In this document: positions 8,575 to 17,504 of the stretch, one piece after another
How positions within the stretch are numbered: the first letter of the stretch is position 1
Layout: each line of letters opens with the position of its first letter
Assembly: GCF_000328705.1 (NCBI RefSeq)
Contig: NC_019673.1
Location: 4,836,001-4,900,000, forward strand
Length of the DNA: 64,000 nt
DNA from: Saccharothrix espanaensis DSM 44229
Lineage (GTDB): Bacteria > Actinomycetota > Actinomycetes > Mycobacteriales > Pseudonocardiaceae
Direction of reading: 5' to 3'
Position numbers and translations under genes: made by a program
Notes under the pieces: model-generated
Seen by the model: the letters and a program-made list of their open reading frames with translations, nothing else
What the model was told of the DNA's origin: nothing
Databases searched by the model: none

Positions 8575-8580
8575 ACCCTA
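8575..8580 (-). promoter_or_regulatory. -10 box (TAGGGT), leaderless GNAT gene
   Basis: TAGGGT on the minus strand ends 6 bases before the GTG start at 8568; there is no ribosome-binding site. Confidence 0.5.
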
Positions 8581-8714
8581 GCGACGTGGAGCCGCGGCAC
8601 GGGTGGCGAACGCCCGCCGGTCCACAAGGGAGTGACCGCCCCCTCGTCCGCCGCACCCCCTCCGCCGGGTTACCCTGGGTCACCTGGAGTTTCGAGGAGA
8701 CGGGCGAGCACGGT

Positions 8715-9992
8715 GTGAGCGGGGAGAACGCGCGGGTCGGCCGGTGGGCCGGTCTTCGGCACCGCCTGCGCGACGCGATCCGCTCGTGCGGCTACCTGGT
8801 CGTCGGGTTCGGCACCTCCCTGGTCTCGCTGCTCGCGCTGACGGTGCTGCCCGCACTGACCGTCGTGCTGGGCCTGCTGCTGGTCGGCGTGTTCGGCATC
8901 CCCCGGCTGGCCGGCGCGCTGCGCGTGCTGATCGGCTTCGACCGCCGCCGGGTGGCGCGCTACCTCGGCGTCGAGGTGCCCGTCCCCTACCGCCCGCTGG
9001 AGGGCCCGGCGTCGGTCCGGCTGGCCACCACCCTGTCCGACCCGGCCACCCGCCGCGACCTCGTCTGGCTGCTGTTCCACGCCGTGGTCGGGATTCCGCT
9101 CGGCATCATCGGGCTCACCCTGTCGCTGGGCACCGTGTTCGGGCTCACCATCCCGCTGTGGTGGTACCTGCTCCCGGCGGACAAGCCGGTCAGCATGATC
9201 CACCAGATCACCTCCTGGCCCACCGCGCTCAGCTCGTTCGGCCAGGGCGTCGCGTACGTGGTGATCGCGCTGCTGATCGCGCCACCGCTGGCCCGGCTGC
9301 ACGCCCGGGTCGGCCGGCGGCTGCTCTCACCGGGGCGCGGCGGCCGGGTCCGGCTGGCCGAGCAGGTCGCGCGGCTGTCGGTGAGCCGGGCCGCCGCGCT
9401 CGACGCGCACGGCATGGAGCTGCGGCGGATCGAGGGCGCGCTGCACGACGACACGCAGAACCGGATCGTCGCGGTGTCGATGCACCTGGGCATGGTGGAA
9501 AGCGCGTTGCGCCGCGATCCGGAGACCGCCCTGCCGCTCGTGCTGCGCGCGCAGGACGCCGCGACGGACGCGCTGGCCGGCCTGCGCGAGGTGGTGCGCG
9601 GCATCTACCCGCCGATCCTGGCCGACCGGGGCCTGGACGGGGCGCTGACGTCGCTGGCGTCGCACTCGGGGGTGCCGTGCGAGCTGGACGTGGTGGACGT
9701 GCCGCGCGCGCCGACGGCCGTGGAGGCGGCGGCGTACTACGTGGTGTCGGAGGCCCTGACCAACGTGTCCAAGCACAGCGGCGCCCGCTCGGTGCGGGTC
9801 CGCGTGGCCGGCGCGAAGGGCAACCTGCGGATCACCGTCACCGACGACGGGCTGGGCGGCGCGGCCGAGGGCCAGGGCCGGGGGCTGACCGGGATGCGCC
9901 GCCGGGTCGAGGCGTTCTCCGGGGCGATGTCGCTGACCAGCCCGCCCGGCGGCCCCACCGTGCTGGAAGTGGTGCTGCCGTGCGCGTCCTGA
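8715..9992 (+). CDS. two-component sensor histidine kinase (HisKA_3/NarL type)
   Basis: A 425-residue membrane kinase. Four hydrophobic segments form the sensor region (about residues 20-70 and 120-200). The dimerisation/phosphoacceptor box reads ALHDDTQNRI (H-D-x-x-Q), followed by an ATPase domain with N-box SEALTNVSKHS and glycine boxes DDGLGG and GRGLTGM. It should phosphorylate the response regulator encoded next, whose start lies inside this gene. GTG 8715 is taken as start, with GAGGAGA somewhat far upstream. The signal is unknown. Confidence 0.9.
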   Translation: MSGENARVGRWAGLRHRLRDAIRSCGYLVVGFGTSLVSLLALTVLPALTVVLGLLLVGVFGIPRLAGALRVLIGFDRRRVARYLGVEVPVPYRPLEGPASVRLATTLSDPATRRDLVWLLFHAVVGIPLGIIGLTLSLGTVFGLTIPLWWYLLPADKPVSMIHQITSWPTALSSFGQGVAYVVIALLIAPPLARLHARVGRRLLSPGRGGRVRLAEQVARLSVSRAAALDAHGMELRRIEGALHDDTQNRIVAVSMHLGMVESALRRDPETALPLVLRAQDAATDALAGLREVVRGIYPPILADRGLDGALTSLASHSGVPCELDVVDVPRAPTAVEAAAYYVVSEALTNVSKHSGARSVRVRVAGAKGNLRITVTDDGLGGAAEGQGRGLTGMRRRVEAFSGAMSLTSPPGGPTVLEVVLPCAS

Positions 9993-10630
9993 TCGTCGAG
10001 GACGACGCCCTGCTGCGCGAAGGGCTGACCCTGCTGCTGCGGTCCGAGGGGGTCGAGGTGACCGGCACCGCCGAGACCGCCGACGACTTCCTCGACGCGC
10101 TGGCCGGCGGGCTGCCGGACGTGGCGGTGGTCGACGTGCGCCTGCCGCCGACCTACCGCGACGAGGGCCTGCGCGCGGCGGTCGAGGCCCGTCGCCGGCA
10201 CCCGGGCCTGCCGGTGCTGGTGCTCTCCGCGCATGTCGAGCACAGCTACGCGTTGGAGCTGCTCTCCGGCGGCGGCAAGGTCGGCTACCTGCTCAAGGAG
10301 CGGGTGGGCCGGGTGGCGAAGTTCCTCGATGCGCTGCACCGCGTGGTCGGCGGCGGCACCGCCATCGACTCCGAGGTGATCGCCCAGCTGCTCACCCGGC
10401 GGCAGCGCGGCACCGAGCTGAAACGGCTGAGCAACCGCGAGCGCGAGGTGCTGGCGCTGATGGCCGAGGGCCAGGACAACACCGAGATCGCCGGGTCCCT
10501 GGCGGTGTCGGACACGGCGGTGGCCAAGCACATCCGCAACGTCTTCGCGAAGCTCGACCTCCAGCAGAGCGAGGGCGGCCACCGCCGCGTGCCGGCGGTG
10601 CTCGCCTACCTCCAAGGCGCACCGCGCTGA
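9980..10630 (+). CDS. NarL/LuxR-family response regulator
   Basis: A 216-residue response regulator, partner of the kinase with which it overlaps by 13 bases. The receiver domain has the acidic pair in VEDD, phosphoacceptor Asp in VVDVRLPP (about residue 54), Ser/Thr position in VLSAHV and Lys in YLLKERV. The C-terminal LuxR helix-turn-helix (LSNREREVLALMAEG ... VAKHIRNVFAKL) is complete. GTG start is shared with the frame offset of the kinase tail. The regulon is unknown; no target gene sits directly next to it. Confidence 0.92.
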   Translation: MRVLIVEDDALLREGLTLLLRSEGVEVTGTAETADDFLDALAGGLPDVAVVDVRLPPTYRDEGLRAAVEARRRHPGLPVLVLSAHVEHSYALELLSGGGKVGYLLKERVGRVAKFLDALHRVVGGGTAIDSEVIAQLLTRRQRGTELKRLSNREREVLALMAEGQDNTEIAGSLAVSDTAVAKHIRNVFAKLDLQQSEGGHRRVPAVLAYLQGAPR

Positions 10631-10645
10631 CCCCCGACCAGTCAG

Positions 10646-10711
10646 GTCAGCGCAGTGTCGACCGGCTCTGGGCAGGTCGGTTTTGGGCAGGTCGGCGCAG
10701 TGTCGGTCGGT
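10646..10711. repeat. short imperfect direct repeat between converging genes
   Basis: A 21-base unit (GTCAGCGCAGTGTCGACCGG-like at 10646, GTCGGCGCAGTGTCGGTCGG-like at 10689) and the smaller GGGCAGGTCGG (twice between) fill the gap between the response regulator and the next minus-strand gene. It looks like local slippage duplication. Confidence 0.4.
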
Positions 10712-10721
10712 TTCGGGCTTG

Positions 10722-11588
10722 TCAGCTCTGGGCGGCGCGCACCACGTCGGCCAGGGGCGTGGCGGGGTGGCCGGTGAGGCGTTCGACGTCCTTGGTCACC
10801 TCGGCCAGTTCGCCCTTGGCGATGGCGGTGTAGGTGGAGACCCACGCGTCGAGCATCCAGTCCGGGGCCTTGTACGGCGCACGCGACAGGTACGCCTCCT
10901 CGACGGTTTCCCGCTCGTAGACCGCCGGGCGGCCGGTGACCTCGGTCAGGATCGCGGTCACCTCGTCCAGGGTCAGCGCCTGCGGCCCGGTCAGGCTGTA
11001 CACCGCGCCCGCGTGCTCCGGGGCGGCCAGCAGCACGGCGACGGCGGCCTCGGCGATGTCGTCCAGCGCGACCACGGAGACCCGGCCGTCCTCGGCGGGA
11101 CCCCGGATCACCCCGTCCTGGCCCGCCATCGACGGCATCAGGTCGGCGTACATGTTGTCCCGCAAGAACGTGTGCGCCAGACCGCTCGCCCGGATGTGCT
11201 GCTCGGTCGCGTGGTGGTCGCGCGCCAGCGTGAAGGTCGCGTCCGGCGACGCGCCGAAGAACGAGATGTAGACCAGGTGCGCCACGCCCGCGTCGACCGC
11301 CGCGTCCACGAACGCCCGGTGCAGGTCGACCCGGTCGGCCGTCTCCGGTGCCGACACCATCAGCACCCGCTCGACGCCCTCCAGGGCGGCCCGGACCGCC
11401 GCGCGGTCGCCGTAGTCGCCGGGCACGGCCGTCGCGCCCGGCAGTTCCGGCGCACGGGCCGGGTCGCGCAGCAGGAGTCGTTGCGGCACACCGGCTTCGG
11501 CGAGCCGGCAGGCGACGCGGCCACCCAGCCGTCCGGTCGCGCCGGTGACCGCGACGGGGGCGTCGGAACGGGTGGGCTGCTCGGTCAT
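10722..11588 (-). CDS. NmrA/QOR2-like NAD(P)H-binding protein
   Basis: A 288-residue atypical SDR similar in type to the one at 2302. It has the GxxGxxG motif VTGATGRLGGRV, the SAPETADRVDLHRAF segment, YISFFGASPDATF near residue 120, and FLRDNMYADLMP. These are characteristic of quinone oxidoreductase 2/NmrA-like proteins. The ATG start at 11588 has GGGAGCC upstream. It stands alone, divergent from the surface-protein gene. Confidence 0.87.
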   Translation of the reverse strand: MTEQPTRSDAPVAVTGATGRLGGRVACRLAEAGVPQRLLLRDPARAPELPGATAVPGDYGDRAAVRAALEGVERVLMVSAPETADRVDLHRAFVDAAVDAGVAHLVYISFFGASPDATFTLARDHHATEQHIRASGLAHTFLRDNMYADLMPSMAGQDGVIRGPAEDGRVSVVALDDIAEAAVAVLLAAPEHAGAVYSLTGPQALTLDEVTAILTEVTGRPAVYERETVEEAYLSRAPYKAPDWMLDAWVSTYTAIAKGELAEVTKDVERLTGHPATPLADVVRAAQS

Positions 11589-11770
11589 GCGGGCTCCCTG
11601 CGGGTCGTGCGTCGGCGGTGCGCCCGTCCGGGCGGGCACACCGAGCAGGCTAGTCGGACCGACCGGTTCCGGCAGGGCCGGTCCACGTCCCGCCGATCCG
11701 GCGTTGTGCGCCGGTCCCGAGAGGAGAACGCTGGGTGGCTCCCGCGGAACCCGACGAGAGGAACAACCGC

Positions 11771-13492
11771 ATGTCCCGCTTATGCCAGTCGACCGGAGCG
11801 CTCCTGCTCACCGCCCTGCTGGCCCTGGGGGTGTCGGTGGGACCGGCCGCCGCCCAGACCACCGACCCACCCGAGACCTCCAGACCCGCCCCGACCGACA
11901 CCACCACCCCGCAATCCCCCACCACCGAAACGCCGATCCCGGTACCCACGACCCCGGCACCGACGCCCGCGCCCCCGTACCCACCGGACCCGGCGCCACC
12001 GGGATCCACGCCGACCGCGCCCGTCGAGCCGCCGACCGCGGCGGCCCCGGAAGCCGGCGTCGACCTGCGGATCGCGGTGGTGTACGACAAGCCCGCCTAC
12101 TACGCGCACGAGGTCGTCCGGGCGCGCGCGACGGTGACCAACGTCGGAACGGCGACCGCCACCGGCGTGGGCGTCACGTCGACCGGCAACATCGACAGCA
12201 ACTACTGGTCCGGCTTCGGCTGGCCGGGTGTCACGCTGGAACCGGGCCAGTCCGCCCAGGGCACGGCGAGCGGCTACGCGCACTACCCGGAGCGCGGGGA
12301 GGTCCGGCTCGTCGTCACGACGACCGCCGCCGAGCCCGACGCCTCCCCCGCGGACAACACCGTCACCGCCGCGGTCCCGATCAGCATCGTGCGCGGCACC
12401 TACTCGGGCGTCGTGTACCTCGACACCAACGGCAGCGGCACGATGGACCCCGGTGAGCGGGCGGCCGGCTTCGGGATCCGGTTGCAGGGCGGCCACCCGT
12501 GGGGTTCCTACACGGTCCACACCGATTCGAACGGGCGTTTCACCGCCACCGTGCCGGTCGGTCGGTACGTCGTGGAGTTCGCCGGCTCCGAGTGGTGGTT
12601 CCCGCCGACCGGGGTCGAGATCGACGACGTCGACGACCCGGACGTGCTGCTCCGCGGCGCCGGCCGGGTGGAGGGGCAGATCACCGCGACCGCCGCGTTC
12701 ACCAAGCCGGCCTACGCCCAGGACGACATCTCCGTCCTCGCGCTGACCTTGACCAACTCCGGCCCCACGGCCGTCCCCGAGCTCAAGGCGACCTGCTGGT
12801 CCATCTACGGCGTGCTGGTCGACCTCGGTGAGCTCGGCAGCGAGCAGGGCACCAGCGTGCCCGGCGGCACGTCGCGGACCTACCCCGTCACCTTCCGGGT
12901 CACGCCCGAGGCGGCGCGGGCCGGGCACCTGCGGGTGGACTGCACCGTCGGCGCGCCGCCGAACGGCAACGGCGCGATCAGGGTCGAGGCGGTGGCCCGG
13001 GTGCCCGGCGCGCACGCGGACCGGGCCGTCGGACGCCTGCTGCGCCTGCTGCCCCGCGGCGTCACGTGCGCCATGTGCCCGCCGGCCGCCGAACCGCTGA
13101 CCGGGGTGAAGGTGTACCTGCGCAACCAGGTCACCGGCCAGGTGGTCGCCCGCGCGGTGAGCGGTCTGCAGGGCAGCTTCGAGTTCCACGACCTGCCCGC
13201 CGACCTGTACGACTTCGGCGTGGTCGGCCCGTGGAAGGCGACCGGGCCGTTCGAGGTGCGGGCCGGTGACAACGGCGGGAACCCGACGATCGTCTACGTC
13301 GAGTCCGCTCCCGACCAGCCCGACCCGGACCAGCTCGACCCGGGTGCCGGACCTCCGCCGGGAGGCGCGCCCGCGCACGACCCGGACGCCCTGGCCGCGA
13401 CCGGCGTCGGGGTCGGCTGGCTCGCGCTGTCCGGCCTGCTGTCCCTGGTGGCCGGTGTCGCGCTGGTGAGCCGGCTCGGCAGGCGCGCCTGA
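11771..13492 (+). CDS. cell-wall surface protein with SdrD-B/Cna-B-like repeats and LAATG sorting signal
   Basis: A 573-residue exported protein. After a signal peptide (cleavage near AAAQ) comes a Pro/Thr stalk (about residues 30-95), a CARDB-like domain, an SdrD-B-like domain (GVVYLDTNGSGTMDPGE, where Asp/Asn may bind calcium), a second CARDB-like domain and another B-like domain. The tail LAATGVGVGW + hydrophobic helix + RRA is a sortase signal of the LAxTG form used by class E sortases. ATG 11771 has GAGAGGAA 8 bases upstream. No sortase gene is next to it. Confidence 0.85.
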   Translation: MSRLCQSTGALLLTALLALGVSVGPAAAQTTDPPETSRPAPTDTTTPQSPTTETPIPVPTTPAPTPAPPYPPDPAPPGSTPTAPVEPPTAAAPEAGVDLRIAVVYDKPAYYAHEVVRARATVTNVGTATATGVGVTSTGNIDSNYWSGFGWPGVTLEPGQSAQGTASGYAHYPERGEVRLVVTTTAAEPDASPADNTVTAAVPISIVRGTYSGVVYLDTNGSGTMDPGERAAGFGIRLQGGHPWGSYTVHTDSNGRFTATVPVGRYVVEFAGSEWWFPPTGVEIDDVDDPDVLLRGAGRVEGQITATAAFTKPAYAQDDISVLALTLTNSGPTAVPELKATCWSIYGVLVDLGELGSEQGTSVPGGTSRTYPVTFRVTPEAARAGHLRVDCTVGAPPNGNGAIRVEAVARVPGAHADRAVGRLLRLLPRGVTCAMCPPAAEPLTGVKVYLRNQVTGQVVARAVSGLQGSFEFHDLPADLYDFGVVGPWKATGPFEVRAGDNGGNPTIVYVESAPDQPDPDQLDPGAGPPPGGAPAHDPDALAATGVGVGWLALSGLLSLVAGVALVSRLGRRA

Positions 13493-13499
13493 CCGCACT

Positions 13500-13530
13500 C
13501 CCGCCCGGCCGGTCGACGCGGCCGGGCGGG
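13500..13530. terminator. bidirectional terminator hairpin
   Basis: A perfect 11-bp stem CCCGCCCGGCC/GGCCGGGCGGG (13500-13510, 13520-13530) lies in the 42-bp gap between the convergent surface-protein and MFS genes. Confidence 0.7.
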
Positions 13531-13534
13531 GGTG

Positions 13535-14749
13535 TCAGTGCCGCCGCGCGAAGTCGGGCTCCGGCACGGGGTCCGCGCGGGGCAGCAGGAACGGGGTCGC
13601 CAGCAGCAGGATCCCGGCCGTCAGGACCGCCTCGCGAACACCGACCATCGCCGCCAGCACGCCCCACAGCGCCGTCAGGGCGGCGGTGGTCAGGGCGCTG
13701 GTGACCGACCACGCCGCCAGCGTGCGGGCGACCCGGTCCGCGCCGGTCCGCTCCAGCCGGTGGGTGGCGAACACCGGGTTGAACACGCCCACGCAGGTCA
13801 CCAGTCCGAACTGGACGACGAGGACGAGCACCAGCCCGCCCGGTCCGGGCCCGACGAAGGCCAGGCCCAGCGACCAGCACGCGCGCAACGTCCCGGCGAC
13901 GCGCAGCACGCGGTGCGCCCCGAACCGCGCGACCAGCGGCCGGGCCAGCCGCGCGCCGACCAGCCCGCCCAGGCACGGCAGCCCGAACGCGAGCCCGTAC
14001 TCCCAGGCCGAGAACCCCAGCGGGCCGAGCATGAGCAGCGCGACCGGCGGCGCGATCGCCATGATCAGGCCGTTGACCAGCAGGGTGTTGCCGAACAACG
14101 GCCGCAGCGTCGGGTGCCGCAGGACGTGCCGCCAGCCTTCGAGCAGGTCGCCGACGCGCAGCCGCTCGCCGGCCCGCGCCGGCGGCGGCTCGGCACCGCC
14201 GATCGCCCGGATCCCGATGGCCGACAGCAGGTAGCTCGCAGCGTTCGCGGCGACCGTGACCACCGGGCCGAACACCCCGACCGCCAGGCCGCCCAGTGGC
14301 GGCCCCAGCGCGGTGGCGGTCCACGTCGTGGCCTCGAACCGGCCGTTCGCGATCAGCAGGTCTTCCTTGCCCACCAACGACTTCAGGTAGGCGCCACTGG
14401 CCGCCCGGAACGCGATGTCCGAGGCCGCGACCACCACCGACACCACCACGAGCTGACCGAAACCCAACCACCCGGCCAGGTGTGCCACCGGCACGCTCGC
14501 CACCGCCGCGAACCGGACCAGGTCGGTCGCGACCATCACCGGGCGCTTGCGGCGGAACTCCACCCACGGCCCCAGCGGCACCGCCACGACCGCGCCCACC
14601 GCACGTCCGACCGCCGCCAGCGCCGACACCTCGACCGGCCCGGCGTGCAGCACCAGGACCGCTATGAGGGTGAAGGCGTCGAACGCGAGGCACGCGCCGA
14701 ACGTGCTCACCGCGAACGACGCCCACAGCCACCCGAACCGCCGTCCCAT
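13535..14749 (-). CDS. MFS efflux transporter
   Basis: A 404-residue integral membrane protein with about 12 hydrophobic helices and the MFS loop motif between helices 2 and 3 (PLGPWVEFRRKRPVMV). It belongs to the group of small-molecule exporters resembling macrolide/enterobactin exporters (MefA/EntS type). The start is ATG 14749 with GGAGGT 5 bases upstream; the longer frame to 14821 lacks a ribosome-binding site. It is divergent from a LysR regulator, which likely controls it. Confidence 0.87.
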   Translation of the reverse strand: MGRRFGWLWASFAVSTFGACLAFDAFTLIAVLVLHAGPVEVSALAAVGRAVGAVVAVPLGPWVEFRRKRPVMVATDLVRFAAVASVPVAHLAGWLGFGQLVVVSVVVAASDIAFRAASGAYLKSLVGKEDLLIANGRFEATTWTATALGPPLGGLAVGVFGPVVTVAANAASYLLSAIGIRAIGGAEPPPARAGERLRVGDLLEGWRHVLRHPTLRPLFGNTLLVNGLIMAIAPPVALLMLGPLGFSAWEYGLAFGLPCLGGLVGARLARPLVARFGAHRVLRVAGTLRACWSLGLAFVGPGPGGLVLVLVVQFGLVTCVGVFNPVFATHRLERTGADRVARTLAAWSVTSALTTAALTALWGVLAAMVGVREAVLTAGILLLATPFLLPRADPVPEPDFARRH

Positions 14750-14817
14750 CCCCCACCTCCGGACGAGATCCAAGCGACCGGACGGCCGGTGCGGCAAACA
14801 ACCCCGCGGGCACCGGG

Positions 14818-14836
14818 GCACAACCGGCGGTTGTGC
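14818..14836. promoter_or_regulatory. LysR-type palindrome upstream of the LysR gene
   Basis: GCACAACCG-G-CGGTTGTGC is a perfect 19-base palindrome in the MFS/LysR divergent gap. It directly abuts the TAGGGT -10 box (14840) of the LysR gene, as expected for autorepression. Confidence 0.7.
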
Positions 14837-14839
14837 GGC

Positions 14840-14845
14840 TAGGGT
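14840..14845 (+). promoter_or_regulatory. -10 box (TAGGGT), leaderless LysR gene
   Basis: TAGGGT ends 8 bases before GTG 14854. The expected transcription start coincides with the start codon, which decides between GTG 14854 and the upstream GTG 14833. Confidence 0.55.
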
Positions 14846-14853
14846 CCTGCGGC

Positions 14854-15816
14854 GTGGATCTCGCTGCCGTGCGCACCTTCGTCGCCGTAGTGGACGAGGG
14901 CCGGTTCCAGCGGGCCGCCGAGGACCTGGCGATCAGCCAGCAGGCGGTGTCCAAGCGGATCGCCGCGCTGGAGAAGGAACTCGGCGTGCGGCTGTTCACC
15001 CGGACCGCGCAGGGCGCGCGGCTGTCGGCGGACGGCGAGGCGTTCCTGCCCCACGCCCGGGACCTGCTCGACGCCGCCGGGCGGGCGGTGGCGTCGGTCC
15101 GGCCCGAACGGCGGGCGCTGCGGGTGGACGTGATCGGCCGCAAGCTCGCGCCGGCCGACCTGCTGCGCGACTTCCACCGCGCGCACCCCGAGGTCGAGCT
15201 GCACGTGGTGACCCTGCACGACGCCGACGCCGCGACCGCCGCCCTGCTCGCCGGCACGGTCGACGCCTCGTTCCGGGCGGCGGGCGCGCTGCCGCCCGGC
15301 ATCGAGGCGGTCCGGGTGCTCGACGAGCCGATCCAGCTGCTCACCGGCCCGCGCCACGAGTTCGCCGAGGCGGGCGCGGTGCGGCCGGCCGACCTCGCCG
15401 GCCGGCGGATCTGGATGCCCGGGATCGCGGGCACCGAGTGGGGCGAGTTCTACGAGGGGCTCGCCGCCGAGTTCGGGTTCACGCTCGACCCGGTCGGCCC
15501 GCACTACGGCACCGAGCCGCTGCTGGACGTGATCACGCGCTCGGCGGACCTGGCGGCGTTCGTGGGCGGGCAGACCCGGCTGCTCCGGGCGCCCGAGCAC
15601 GACCTGCGCCGGGTCGACCTGCACCACCCGACGCCGGTCTACCCGCACTCGGTGCTGTGGCGGGCGGGCAACCCGCACCCGGCACTGGCCGCGCTGCGCG
15701 GGTACCTGGGCTCCCGGCCCGCCCTGCCGGACAGCTGGGCGCCCGGCCCGCTCAGCGGCCGTGCGGACGCTCGCCCGGCACCGCCGCACCCTCCCGGGCC
15801 CCGGAACCCGCGGTGA
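14854..15816 (+). CDS. LysR-family transcriptional regulator
   Basis: A 320-residue LysR protein: N-terminal winged helix (VRTFVAVVDEGRFQRAAEDLAISQQAVSKRIAALE, split here only for description) and a periplasmic-binding-like effector domain. The first helix starts within five residues of GTG 14854, the usual LysR layout. It probably controls the divergent MFS exporter and itself through the palindrome at 14818. Its last 65 bases overlap the end of the convergent FAD-enzyme gene, and the final 30 residues (Pro/Arg-rich) look like read-through sequence rather than a conserved tail. Confidence 0.9.
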   Translation: MDLAAVRTFVAVVDEGRFQRAAEDLAISQQAVSKRIAALEKELGVRLFTRTAQGARLSADGEAFLPHARDLLDAAGRAVASVRPERRALRVDVIGRKLAPADLLRDFHRAHPEVELHVVTLHDADAATAALLAGTVDASFRAAGALPPGIEAVRVLDEPIQLLTGPRHEFAEAGAVRPADLAGRRIWMPGIAGTEWGEFYEGLAAEFGFTLDPVGPHYGTEPLLDVITRSADLAAFVGGQTRLLRAPEHDLRRVDLHHPTPVYPHSVLWRAGNPHPALAALRGYLGSRPALPDSWAPGPLSGRADARPAPPHPPGPRNPR

Positions 15817-16768
15817 CCGGGTCCCGGTAGGCGTCGACGGCCAGTCGGGTCTCCTCCGCGACCAGGTCGGCGTTGATCTGCGCGCCGGCCATGGCACCGG
15901 CGGCGGCGGCCGCGCCGACCTGCGCGGCCAGGTCGGCCGAGTTTCCCGCGACCCAGACACCGTGCACGTCGGTCCGGCCCGTCGGGTCGGCGGCCAGGTG
16001 CTCGCCCGCCCCGGACGGGTGCTCGACCGGGTGCAGCCCGATCGCGCGCAGGAAGCCGACCCGGGCGACCATGCGCGGCGCGACCACCAGCGCGTCGCGG
16101 GCGACCACCGTGCCGTCGGCCAGTCGCACGCCGGTCAGCCGGTCGTCGGCGACCTCGACGGCCGCGACCTGCCCGGCCACGATCCGGATGCCGCGCGCGG
16201 CCAGCCGTTCGGTCTCGTCGGCAGCGGGTTCCGCGCCGTTGGCGAAGTAGGTGACGTCATCGGTGAGTTGCCGGAACAGCAACGCCTGGTGGACCGACAT
16301 CGGCCCGCCGGCCAGCACGCCGACCGCCCGGTCCCGGACCTCGTAGCCGTGGCAGTACGGGCAGTGCAGGACCTCGCGCCCCCACCGCTCGCGCAGCCCC
16401 GGCACGGCCGGCAGCTCGTCCACCAGGCCGGTGGCGACCAGCAGCCGCCGCGCGCGGACCGCGCGCCCGTCGGCCAGCGTCACGGCGAACCCGTCGTCGG
16501 CGAAGGCCACCGCGTCGACCCGGCCGGGCACGACGTGGCCGCCGTAGGATCGGACCTCGTCCCGTCCGCGCGCCAGCAGTTCGGCCGGCGGGGTCCCCTC
16601 CCGGCCGAGCAGTCCGTGCACGCCGTCGGCGGGGGCGTTGCGGGGCTCGCCGGCGTCGACCACCACCACCGAGCGCCGCGAGCGGGCCAGCATCAAAGCC
16701 CCGTTCAAGCCGGCCGCCCCGCCGCCGACCACCACCACGTCATAGCTGTCACCCAGCTGATCGGTCAT
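15752..16768 (-). CDS. thioredoxin-reductase-like FAD-dependent oxidoreductase
   Basis: A 338-residue flavoprotein: FAD-binding VVVGGGAAGLNGAL at the N-terminus, redox-active CPYC followed by HGYE (about residue 135), and the C-terminal FAD motif DVHGVWVAGNSAD. The NADPH motif near residue 155 reads GVLAGGPMSVHQAL, a weakened GxGxxA. This resembles the group of TrxR-like enzymes that act on natural-product dithiols or have lost NADPH use. ATG 16768 has GGAGGT upstream. No thioredoxin gene is adjacent. Confidence 0.87.
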   Translation of the reverse strand: MTDQLGDSYDVVVVGGGAAGLNGALMLARSRRSVVVVDAGEPRNAPADGVHGLLGREGTPPAELLARGRDEVRSYGGHVVPGRVDAVAFADDGFAVTLADGRAVRARRLLVATGLVDELPAVPGLRERWGREVLHCPYCHGYEVRDRAVGVLAGGPMSVHQALLFRQLTDDVTYFANGAEPAADETERLAARGIRIVAGQVAAVEVADDRLTGVRLADGTVVARDALVVAPRMVARVGFLRAIGLHPVEHPSGAGEHLAADPTGRTDVHGVWVAGNSADLAAQVGAAAAAGAMAGAQINADLVAEETRLAVDAYRDPVTAGSGAREGAAVPGERPHGR

Positions 16769-16844
16769 CACGACCACCTCCGCGACCCACCTTGCGACCC
16801 GGCCGCGAGTTCCGCACGTTTTGTTGCCGTTCCGGCAAGTGGCC

Positions 16845-17423
16845 TCAGAGGTCCGGCCACCCCGCGCGGAGGTGGGCGAAGGCGGTGCGCAGCGCGGCCC
16901 GGGGGTCGGGCTCCAGGGCCGCGAGGTCCGGGACCTCCAGCACGAACCGGGCGAGCAGGCGCAGCGAGAGCTCCGCCGGGTCGCCGCCGGTCTCCTCGGC
17001 GATCACCCGGGCGAGCACCGCCTCGTTGTCGGTCCAGAGCTTGCGGGCGTGGGCGCGCAGCGCGGGGGTCTCGACCACGAGCCGGGTGCGCCGCCGGTGG
17101 TCGGGGTCCAGGTCTGCCGCGAACGGGCCGCGGGTGGCCAGGAAGTCGCGCAGGGCGTCGAGGACCGACCCGCCCGCGGGCCGGTCGCGCACCGCCGCGG
17201 TCAGCGCCTCGGCGCGCTCGCCGCCGTCACCGAGGACGAGCGCCTCCTTGCCGCCGGGGAAGTGCACGAACAGCGTGGAGACGGCCGTGTCGGCGGCGGC
17301 GGCGATCTCGGCGACGGTGACCTGGTCGAACCCGCGCTCCAGGAACAGCCGCAGCGCCGCGTCGGCCAGCGCCTGCCTGGTCGCCGCCTTCTTGCGCGCA
17401 CGCCGGCCCGGGATCTCCGCCAT
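16845..17423 (-). CDS. TetR-family repressor
   Basis: A 192-residue TetR protein with the helix-turn-helix at residues 10-60 (VAEIAAAADTAVSTLFVHFPGGKEAL). The ATG at 17423 lies 7 bases after a TAGGGT -10 box on the minus strand, so the message is leaderless. It is divergent from the SDR/TetX-like operon; the 81-bp gap holds two palindromes it probably binds. Confidence 0.9.
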   Translation of the reverse strand: MAEIPGRRARKKAATRQALADAALRLFLERGFDQVTVAEIAAAADTAVSTLFVHFPGGKEALVLGDGGERAEALTAAVRDRPAGGSVLDALRDFLATRGPFAADLDPDHRRRTRLVVETPALRAHARKLWTDNEAVLARVIAEETGGDPAELSLRLLARFVLEVPDLAALEPDPRAALRTAFAHLRAGWPDL

Positions 17424-17430
17424 GCCGACC

Positions 17431-17436
17431 ACCCTA
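17431..17436 (-). promoter_or_regulatory. -10 box (TAGGGT), leaderless TetR gene
   Basis: TAGGGT read on the minus strand ends 7 bases before the ATG at 17423. Confidence 0.55.
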
Positions 17437-17456
17437 ACAAACCCGAGGCGCTCCAA

Positions 17457-17489
17457 AATCATACTGATTGCAAACTCGGAATGATTCCG
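17457..17489. promoter_or_regulatory. two palindromes in the TetR/SDR divergent promoter
   Basis: AATCA-TAC-TGATT (17457-17469) and CGGAAT-G-ATTCCG (17477-17489) lie between the two divergent -10 boxes. They are the likely operators of the TetR protein. Confidence 0.6.
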
Positions 17490-17491
17490 AC

Positions 17492-17497
17492 TATGGT
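17492..17497 (+). promoter_or_regulatory. -10 box (TATGGT) of the SDR/monooxygenase operon
   Basis: TATGGT ends 7 bases before GTG 17505 and so points to that codon, not ATG 17493 inside the box, as the true start. Confidence 0.5.
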
Positions 17498-17504
17498 CGG
17501 TGGC

